DNA from: Thinopyrum elongatum
Taxonomy: Eukaryota > Streptophyta > Magnoliopsida > Poales > Poaceae
Length of the DNA stretch: 64,000 nt
Direction: 5' to 3'
Assembly: GCA_011799875.1 (NCBI GenBank)
Contig: CM022303.1
Span: forward strand, 195,517,630-195,581,629
The notes beneath the pieces are model-generated. The model had not been told where the DNA came from, made no database searches, and saw only the letters and a list, made by a program, of their open reading frames with translations. Shown here piece by piece: positions 57,501-64,000 of the stretch (its first letter is position 1; each line of letters starts with the position of its first letter). The position numbers and the translations under genes were made by a program.

Positions 57501-58433
57501 AGACTAGCAAAAGAGAAAAAGAATTACAAGACTCACCGCAGGCGGCGGATGTGCGCGGTCGTACGGCCGCTTGCCGAACCGCCAATCCGTCTCCGATAGC
57601 TTGCAGTTGGAGATGTTGTTGACCAGCCGGGCCACCTCCACGTCCGGCAGCTCCCATGTGCACATCCAACACGGGTCTTGGTGCCCGCTCACGCAGCTGA
57701 CGATGTGAGGCCGGACTTGGAGGGGAAGCACTCGGCACGTCACGAAGGCGGCCAGCAGGTCCGAGCCCTTCAGGCCCTCCGACTCCGTCATCACCTGAAG
57801 TCGGACAAGGGCGGCGGAGGAGGCGGCTGATAGGGAGCTCGGCTTGTACTTCCAGTTGGCGCGCGGCTCGGCTGGCGGGCCGGCTACGTAAGCCGGCAAT
57901 TTGATGTAGTTGCTCGTCGGGTGGATATTCTTGACGTAGAAATAGGACTTCTGCCACAGCTTGGCCGACTGCAGCAGGGAGATTGGCAGGAAATGGTTCT
58001 CGATGCCCGAGCACCGCACCGCCACACAGGCTCCACATTGAGCCGCCTGGCCCTTGGTGGCGGTGCCAAGTTTGAGATAAAAGCACTCCCCCCAGAGCTC
58101 AAGGGTGGGGAGAGTGCCGAGGTACCCTTCGCACAAGGTGACGAAGGCGGCGAGCAGCACCACCGTGTTTGGCGCAAGGTGGTGTGGCTGGACTCGGTAG
58201 AAATCGAGGAAGGAGCGGAGGAAGCCACTCGCCGGAAGGCCGAAGCCGCGAAGAAAATGGGACCGGAAGACGACGTGTTCGTCGCCCTCCGGCACCGGCG
58301 AGATTTCTGCCTCGGTGGGGACGCGTACCTGCATGTTCGTCTCCCGGGGCAGCCGCCGTGTTTGACGAAGGAAGGAGAGGTGATCCTCATGGATGTTGGA
58401 ACCGTCCCAGTCGCCAGCCCGTGAGCGTGCCAT
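54578..58433 (-). pseudogene. Antisense accessory gene of element B (Transposase_28-like, Ala-rich repeats, coiled coil, acidic tail), six exons, broken
   Basis: The start is ATG 58433, because the TATA-like box is at 58641-58647 and the upstream ATG at 58709 precedes it. Exons on the - strand: 58433-57537, 57474-57038, 56955-56136, 55964-55880, 55717-55451 and 55368-54578. Their GT/AG borders are clear; I checked that the first two joins keep the frame. Exon 1 (299 codons) resembles the 'putative gypsy type transposon' family (FRSHFLRGFGLPASGFLRSF, FVTLCEGYLGTLPTLELWG). Exon 2 is acidic, then basic. Exon 3 has 11-residue Ala/Lys/Gln repeats (AAKAQADAATKVQAEA). Exon 5 is coiled coil. Exon 6 ends in an acidic segment (EEIASSDEAEDEEDKDGEDD). 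Stops: 56796, 56625, 55926 and 55004. The function is unknown; it is homologous in plan to the element C gene. Confidence 0.75.
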
Positions 58434-59104
58434 GGACGAAGGAGCACGTCGTAGGCGCGACGCAGTGGCGAGCGGGCGAAGCCGCGGTGGAGCGAGGAAG
58501 CCGCGGCGAGAAGAAGCTCGACGACGGTGGGCTGCGGCAGCGCTTCGGTGAGTGCAAGAGGCGCTGCGGCAGCAAAGAAGAAGAAGAATGGCGAGGGGAG
58601 AGGAGGGCGCGCGTGCATCTGCCACCCCCCTTTTCCCCCTACTTATAGCCCCAGGCGGCGTAGCCAAGGGGGCGAGAACGTGGGGGATCATGGGATTAAC
58701 TGCGCCCACTCCCCCACGATCCCATGATTGCGGCGCCAGTAAAGGCGTGTATTATTTACCGCGGAAGCCCAACCATCTACCTCGGCTGCAGCGGATCCGC
58801 GCGCGTGCCGAGGCACTGTGGTGGCGGGCCCCGACCTGCGGCGATGTCCCGTCGCATGCGTGGGTTGGCAGGCCGGCTTGGCCTGCTGACGCCGCGTGGC
58901 CGGCAGGCACGGGCGGCGAGTCTGACGTCTGCCTAGCGTGCCACCTGGCCCCCACCACGGCGTTTCGAAATCGCCAGGCGGCCTGCCTGGTCACGGCCAA
59001 CACCTACCAGTCGGCACTTCGGAAGACGGATGAAGCAGAATACCAGACGGCCCGGAGTAGGAAGCTGATGAGGCTTCTCGCCCCTTCAACTGCAGCGCCC
59101 CACC
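58434..59104 (-). promoter_or_regulatory. Antisense promoter region of element B
   Basis: A TATA-like TATAAGT (58641-58647, - strand) lies about 210 bases before the antisense ATG. The remaining sequence up to the polypurine tract is GC-rich and has no convincing gene. Confidence 0.45.
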
Positions 59105-59119
59105 AGCTTCGGGGACTAC
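59105..59119 (+). promoter_or_regulatory. Polypurine tract of element B
   Basis: AGCTTCGGGGACTAC directly precedes the 3' LTR. It is the plus-strand primer position. Confidence 0.6.
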
Positions 59120-60332
59120 TGTCGGAGTAAATGACCACGGGTAGCCTCATAGCTCCCCTTGGTATTTCAAGGCATCGGGGCAGGCTGCACCCCTCAAACA
59201 TCAAAGACAAAGGACCGCCTTCTTGGGGCCGACTGGTCCAAGCGGCCGGTTGCCAGGAGGCGGCGGAATCCAGAAGACGGCCATGAAGTGGGCCGACTCC
59301 CAGTAGGCGGCTTCCTGGGAAGCCGGGTCCTAGCAGGCGGCCCCTCGCGCCCTCAAAGTTAGCACCCACATAAACATGACGAGACGGGGCATGGCTACAG
59401 TACAAGCCTGCCACCCCCGAATCCAGGGCAGAACATGGCCACAGTGCAGTGTACCAAGCGGACATCCCACCGCCGACGCGACACTGTTGCCATGCTGCTC
59501 ATGACATCACCCATGGCAGAGGAAGCCATGCTCCCACGACGGGCGGACAGTACGGCCCGCAGGCGGCGGGTCCTACCTGTCTGCGGACCACCAAAAGGCA
59601 GCAAACTTCACACAGGCGGCAACAAGGGAGGGCCGACTCCTAGCAGGTGGCCCTTCTCTCCCTTGGGGTCTGTGCGACATTAACCAGATGTGACGGGGTG
59701 TGGCTACAGTGAGCGCCCGCCAGGCGGCGGGACTGTAGCCACGCTCCCCCCGACGAAGCCTTCGTCATTGGGGGCAAGGCTACAGTATAAAGCAGTCAAC
59801 ATGGCCCTCAGGCGGCGGGCCCTACCTGTCGGCTGAGATCACGGCATTCGACGGGACCCACCAGGCGGCGGGCCCCAGCAGTCGGCGGAGAGGCCGGCAA
59901 CCAGAGATGCTGACGGCCGGGTCCTACACCCGGCCGGATTACCATTGTACCCCTGGGGGTTAGGCCTATATAAACCCCCCAGGTCACCCCATGCAAGGGG
60001 TTGGGACCTTGGTGGAGAGGAGAAAGCCTTCTTAGTTCAGCACACACACACACACACACACATAGAGTGGAGTAGAGCTAGCCGTGCCCTCCTTCCTCCT
60101 CTAGCAGAACAGCTCAAGGAGCAAGCTTGTAGCTACTTGTTGAGGTAGTGATCATGCGGAGACCCCACAGAGCAGGACTAGGGGTGTTATCTCCTAGGAG
60201 AGCCCCGAACCTGGGTAAGATTCACAGGCGTATGCGGTCTCGCTCACTCCCGCTTCTAGAGCCCGGCGACATACTTTTGTCCCCATCCACGATAAGCCAC
60301 CCCCTAGCATATGTCGCACGATATCCCCGACA
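59120..60332 (+). repeat. 3' LTR of element B
   Basis: This 1213-bp LTR has the same ends as the 5' LTR, a TATA box at 59967-59974 and a longer CA run at 60041-60062. Differences from the 5' LTR are scattered substitutions and a few small indels. Confidence 0.93.
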
Positions 60333-60337
60333 TTGGA

Positions 60338-60915
60338 TGCACACCAACTTAGTTTTCATATTGAGCTTTCATACACTTATAGCTCTTAGTGCATCCATTG
60401 CATGGCAATCCCTACTCCTCATGTTGCTATCAATTGATGGGCATCTCCGTAGCCCGTTGGTTAGCCGCGTTGATGTGAGACTTTCTTACTTTTTGTCTTC
60501 TCTATATTTACCCCTATCATCATACTCTATTCCATCCATAGTGCTATATCCATGGCTTGCGCTCATGTATTGCGTGAGAGTTGAAAAATCTGAAGCGCAT
60601 TAAAAGTATGAACCAATTGCTCGGCTTGTCATCGGGGTTGTGCATGATAAATACTTTGTGTTAAGAAGACAGAGCATGACAAGATTATATGATTTTGTAG
60701 GGATAGCTTTCTTTAGCGTCTATATTTTGAAAGACACGATTGTTTGTTGGGATGCCTGAGTATTGATGTCTTTATGTTAAATTATAGACTATTGCTTTGA
60801 ATCACTTATGTCTTAATATTCATGCCATGATTAGATATATGATCAAGTTTATGTTAGGTAGCATTCCACATCAAAAATTATCTTTTTTATATCATTTACC
60901 TACTCGAGCATGAGC
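60338..60915 (+). other. Element A internal region, right of element B
   Basis: This continues the internal region interrupted at 26136. It corresponds to element E 580-1160 in inverted orientation. No gene is seen. Confidence 0.6.
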
Positions 60916-60936
60916 AGGAATTAAGCTTGGGGATGC
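60916..60936 (+). promoter_or_regulatory. Polypurine tract of element A
   Basis: AGGAATTAAGCTTGGGGATGC directly before the 3' LTR is the same word as the tract of element E and the internal copies in both elements. Confidence 0.65.
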
Positions 60937-62385
60937 TGATACGTCTCCATCATATCTATAATTTTTGATTGTTTCATGCCAATATTATACAACTTTCACA
61001 TATTTTTGGAAACTTTTTCTATGATTTATTGGACTAACCTATTGATCCAGTGCCCAGTGCCAGTTCATGTTTGTTGCATGTTTTTTGTTTCACAGAAAAT
61101 CCATATCAAACGAAGTCCAAATGCGATAAAAATTTACGGAGGATTATTTTGGAATATTTATGATTTTTGGGAAGTGGTATCAATGCAAACGGGGGCCCAC
61201 AGTGACCACAACCCACCAGGGCGCGCCGGGCACCCCCTGGCGTGCCCAGGTATCTTGTGCCGTCCTCAAACATCGGTTGGGGCCCTTCTTCTGCACAATC
61301 GGAGTTACGGATCTCCGGGAATTTAAGAAACGGTGAAGGGCCAGATCTGGGGAACGCGAAACAGAAGAGAACAGAGAGGAAGATCCAATCTCGGAGGGGC
61401 TCCCGCCCCTCTGCTGCCATGGAGGCCTTGGACCAGAGGGGGAACTCTTCTCCCATGTAGGGGGGGGGGGCAAGGAAGGAGAACAAGGAGGGGGGCTCTC
61501 TTCCCCTCTCTCCAGGTGGCGCCGGAGTGCCGCCGGGGCTAGGATCGTGACGGCGATCTACATCAAGAATCTTGCTAACGCCTACACCAACTTTCTCCCC
61601 CTCTATGCAGTGGTGTAACACCTCTTCTTCCCACTGTAATCTCTACTTAATCATGGTGCTCAACTCCATATATTATTTCCCAATGATATTTGGCTATCCT
61701 ATGATGTTTGAGTAGATCCGTTTTGTCCTGTGGGTTAATCGTGATCTTGGTTGGTATGATTGTATATTTTATTTATGGTGCTATCCTACGGTGCCCTCCG
61801 TCTCACGCAAATGTGAGGCACCCCCGCTGTAGGGTGGTTCAATATGTTCATGGTTTGCTTATTGTCAGTGTTGCGGGGGTGACAGTAGCCTAAACGCGGA
61901 TAAGTGGGTTATGGCGTATGGGAGTAAAGAGGACTTGATACTTAATGCTATGGTTGGGTTTCATGACCTTAATGATCTTTACTAGTTGCGGATGCTTGCT
62001 AGGGGTCCAATCATAAGTGCATATGATCCAAGTAGAGAAAGTATGTTAGCTCATGCCTCTCCCTCATGTAAAATTGCAAGAATGATTATCGGTACTTGTT
62101 ATCGATTGCCTAGGGACAAATGACTTTCTTGTTGACAAAGCTATCCACTTTTATTACCTTGCAATTTATTCGTAGTTTTATTCTCGCAAAGTACTCATAG
62201 TTTTATTCTTGCAAAATAGTTTCATACGTGTTTTAGGTAAAGCAAACGTCAAGTGTGTGTAGAGTTGTATCGGTGGTCGATAGAACTTGAGGGAATATTT
62301 GTTCTACCTTTAGCTCCTCATTGGGTTCGACACTTTTCTTTATCGAAGAAGGCTAAAAACAATCCCCTATACTTGTGGGTTATCA
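60937..62385 (+). repeat. 3' LTR of element A
   Basis: This 1449-bp LTR runs from TGATACGTCTCCATC to GGGTTATCA. It matches the 5' LTR, with a deletion of about 43 bases near 61290 and scattered substitutions. Confidence 0.9.
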
Positions 62386-62934
62386 CGCAGCACCCTAGAC
62401 GAGCGCCTGAAGGCCCGAAGGTCTTCACGGAGGGCGCATCGGCCTCCACCAGCTTGAAGTGGAGGAAGTGCCCCTCCGCCAAGTAGCGGGCACGCACGAA
62501 GGATTTCCACCCTCGTGGGTGAGGTACATGACGCCATTGGCGGGGAACTCCACGTTCACCCAAATGGCACCATTGATGCAACCGTTCACGCGCAACCACA
62601 ATCCGAGCGACTGGTCCATGTCCATTGCCCTAGCAAAGGGGCGAGGAAGCCGTAGCCTACTCCTCGACGGGTCGCGCAGCTCTACGATGAATTCGAGCGT
62701 GGTGTCCCTCATGTGGCCTTCTGCCGGGGGCGGAGTCGCTGGAGGCGGGACCACCAGCACTCTGGTCCGACCTCCTTGACCGCGAGCGCCACGTCAACCT
62801 TGTCCTCGCTCGGCGGTCCCGCCCCGTGCACTGGAGCCGGCCTCTGTAGTCGCGGCCGAAGCATAAGCATGGTGCCGAGGAGAAGCTCTCGCCACCGCGG
62901 CCGAAGCATGAGCATGACCCCTTCCTCTCGCCAT
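62386..62934 (-). pseudogene. 5' part of element D's antisense gene: B3-like DNA-binding domain
   Basis: ATG 62934 lies about 70 bases downstream of a TATAAAA box. A short Gly/Ala/His-rich N-terminus (ARGRGHAHASAA) is followed by a region with the plant B3 fold pattern: LRLPRPFARAM, GLWLRVNGCINGAIWVNVEF, then GWKSFVRARYLAEGHFLHFK and VKTFGPSGARLG at the end. B3 domains bind DNA in plant transcription factors such as ARF, RAV and REM. Breaks: TGA at 62794-62796 (likely from CGA) and a two-base frame change near 62516. The frame then runs into the CGCAG duplication where element A was inserted; the acidic tail is at 20613-20740. The gene lies antisense to D, directly before its polypurine tract. 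The B3 assignment is by pattern, not by search. Confidence 0.65.
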
Positions 62935-63523
62935 GGTGGGAGAAGATGCAAGAAGAATGGAGGAGAAGGAAGTGGATGAGCATCGCCTCCCACGCCCCCT
63001 CCTTTTATAGGGGAGGGTGCGGGGGCTGGCTCTCCGCTACCTTAGGGCAACTGCCCCGTTTCGCCAATCCCACGCCTTGCGCCCCTGGCAAGTGCATTAC
63101 TCCACCAGCCGCCCCGTCTCGCCAATCCGGCGTCCTGGCTCCCTCTGACCGAAGCATTACTTTATAGCCGCCCTTCTGCACCAATCCCACGTTCCACGCC
63201 TAATCTGCCTCATGGGGGGGAGCTGCAGTAAAGGGGGAAGTGATGGCAGAGACGACAGTTACTCCAAACTACGTATGATTGTGGGCCTTCCTGCGCTGAA
63301 CCTGGTGGCGACCCACGTACGCTCGCGCCCCGGTTTCTGGCGCGGGCGGTGGAAGCTGTTTAAACGACGACAACACTAGACGAAAGCTGGGGCTAGCTCG
63401 AAGTTCAGATTAATGAAGAAGCAAAGAAGATCTCAAGAACATCGGCGTCGCCCAGATCAACGTTTCCTTGTATGTGCCTCATTTTGGGCCTCACCCAACG
63501 ATGCCCGACAACACGTGTGACCG
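62935..63523 (-). promoter_or_regulatory. Antisense promoter region of element D
   Basis: TATAAAA at 63003-63009 on the - strand is flanked by GC-rich sequence and followed by a short leader to the ATG. The remainder, up to the polypurine tract, holds no convincing gene. Confidence 0.55.
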
Positions 63524-63538
63524 AGGCCCGGGGGCTCT
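63524..63538 (+). promoter_or_regulatory. Polypurine tract of element D
   Basis: GAGGCCCGGGGGCTC lies against the LTR start and is almost the same as that of element C. This suggests that C and D are related families. Confidence 0.65.
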
Positions 63539-64000
63539 TGTCGGTGTATTAAACATAGGTGTGTAATACCCAACTTATGCACAGACAAGTAGTAACTCCC
63601 TTGCCAAGTTAAAGCCTTAGTGAAGGCCTCCAAGTCAAAAGAAGCAGCTCTTCAGGAGATCAAGGAGCGCGTCAAGAAGACCAAGAGCAATACCAGCATC
63701 GAAGCAATTCCTGCCGGCAAAGCCGAGCCGGCAAGGTGAAGACCCGGCAAGCCTTGCGGCAGGCAGATCCCCGCCAACCACTAGCGCTCCACCTCACCAG
63801 CCAGCTAGTAGCCGTTTGGTGAGGTGTCGAGCTCGCAAGCAGCATGGTGGAGCTCGCCTGTACATGCCAGCTCGCTGGAAAACAGATTACCTTTATCGAC
63901 ACCCGTCCTAATGGCGTGTCAAGCTAATAGAAGGTAGTTGGGCAAGTGGTGCATCATCCTTGCCGGGACTCCTCCTCCTCACGACACGTAGTGATGCATT
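63539..64000 (+). repeat. 3' LTR of element D (partial)
   Basis: It begins TGTCGGTGTATTAAAC, close to element C's TGTCGGTGTACTAAAG, and contains several CCGGCAA words (for example near 63715-63745). The window ends inside the LTR. Confidence 0.75.

Larger units (their letters stand above)
26137..60332 (+). mobile_element. Element B: Tat-type Ty3/Gypsy retrotransposon, split by CACTA element G
   Basis: TTGGA at 26132-26136 and 60333-60337 is the target-site duplication. On the + strand it has 5' LTR, primer site, gag (interrupted at 29254 by G), protease, pol with two RNase H regions and integrase, a spacer, an antisense spliced gene on the - strand, polypurine tract and 3' LTR. Without G and one TAC copy the element is about 14.2 kb. 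It has fewer defects than element C: all integrase catalytic residues remain, although several stops and frameshifts are present. It is inserted into the internal region of element A. Confidence 0.93.
20746..62385 (+). mobile_element. Element A: Athila-type non-autonomous LTR retrotransposon (WHAM/Sabrina-like), split by element B
   Basis: A perfect CGCAG duplication flanks the element (20741-20745 and 62386-62390). On the + strand it has 5' LTR, tRNA-Asp-type primer site, an intact ORF, an internal region interrupted at 26137 by element B (TSD TTGGA), the rest of the internal region, polypurine tract and 3' LTR. Without B it is about 7.4 kb. I see no protease, RT or integrase, so it would have needed an autonomous partner. 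It is inserted into the antisense gene of element D. The family label rests on the LTR start and general layout recalled from Triticeae elements, not on a search. Confidence 0.9.
19784..64000 (+). mobile_element. Element D: Tat-type Ty3/Gypsy retrotransposon, 3' part only, split by elements E and A
   Basis: D sequence is visible at 19784-20745 and 62386-64000; element A occupies the middle. D's 5' LTR, gag and pol must lie left of element E, outside the window. Evidence for a single element: the antisense B3-like gene reads continuously from 62386 into 20745 once one CGCAG copy is discounted; a polypurine tract and an LTR start (TGTCGGTGTATTAAAC) occur at 63539; and the pol-end spacer resembles that of element C. 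D is the oldest layer in the window. Confidence 0.8.

Noticed and set aside
62386..62934. A normal host B3 transcription factor gene
   Set aside because: It sits antisense between a retrotransposon spacer and that element's polypurine tract and LTR, with the same layout as the antisense genes of B and C. It is better read as part of element D.

Overview
The window looks like intergenic DNA from a large grass genome, most likely a Triticeae cereal (wheat, Aegilops, barley or rye group). The repeat families and their primer binding sites support this. I found no ordinary host gene, rRNA, tRNA gene or CRISPR array. Nearly every base belongs to a transposable element, and the elements sit inside one another. 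Boundaries were read from terminal sequences and target-site duplications (TSDs). Letters A to G are my own labels, and family names are resemblance only.

Layout. The outermost unit is D, a Tat-type Ty3/Gypsy retrotransposon on the + strand. Only its 3' part is visible (19784-20745, 62386-63538, and the start of its 3' LTR at 63539-64000). Two Athila-type, apparently non-autonomous elements lie in D. E is on the - strand (1 to 19783, its 3' LTR cut by the window edge). A is on the + strand (20746-62385, TSD CGCAG). E was split by C, a decayed Tat-type element on the - strand (1685-15425, TSD ATGAC). A was split by B, another Tat-type element on the + strand (26137-60332, TSD TTGGA). B's gag was split by G, a CACTA DNA transposon (29254-49216, TSD TAC). 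G was split by F, a Tekay/Del-type chromovirus on the - strand (37376-48132, TSD TGAAC). The deepest path is therefore D > A > B > G > F. F is the youngest on that path and has one stop codon in an otherwise open gag-pol.

Gene content. F carries gag-pol with a C-terminal chromodomain plus a small acidic ORF upstream of gag. B and C carry gag-protease and a polymerase with RT, a degenerate RNase H, a second (archaeal-type) RNase H and integrase. Both also carry a spliced gene on the opposite strand between pol and the 3' LTR, with its own TATA-like box. In B and C that gene encodes a protein resembling the 'putative gypsy type transposon' (Transposase_28) family followed by coiled coil. In D the gene at the same place encodes a B3-like DNA-binding domain followed by an acidic tail, and element A split it. 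A keeps an uninterrupted 405-residue ORF of unknown function although it has no pol. E has a broken relative of that ORF. G has no recognisable transposase but has a gene-like, GC-rich, apparently spliced unit and a tandem array of about 660-bp units.

Decay. C is dead: it has many stops, frameshifts and lost integrase catalytic residues. B has fewer breaks. Most stops are TAG or TGA, as expected from CAG to TAG and CGA to TGA changes in methylated DNA. One TAG lies at the same protease/RT position in B and C and deserves attention.
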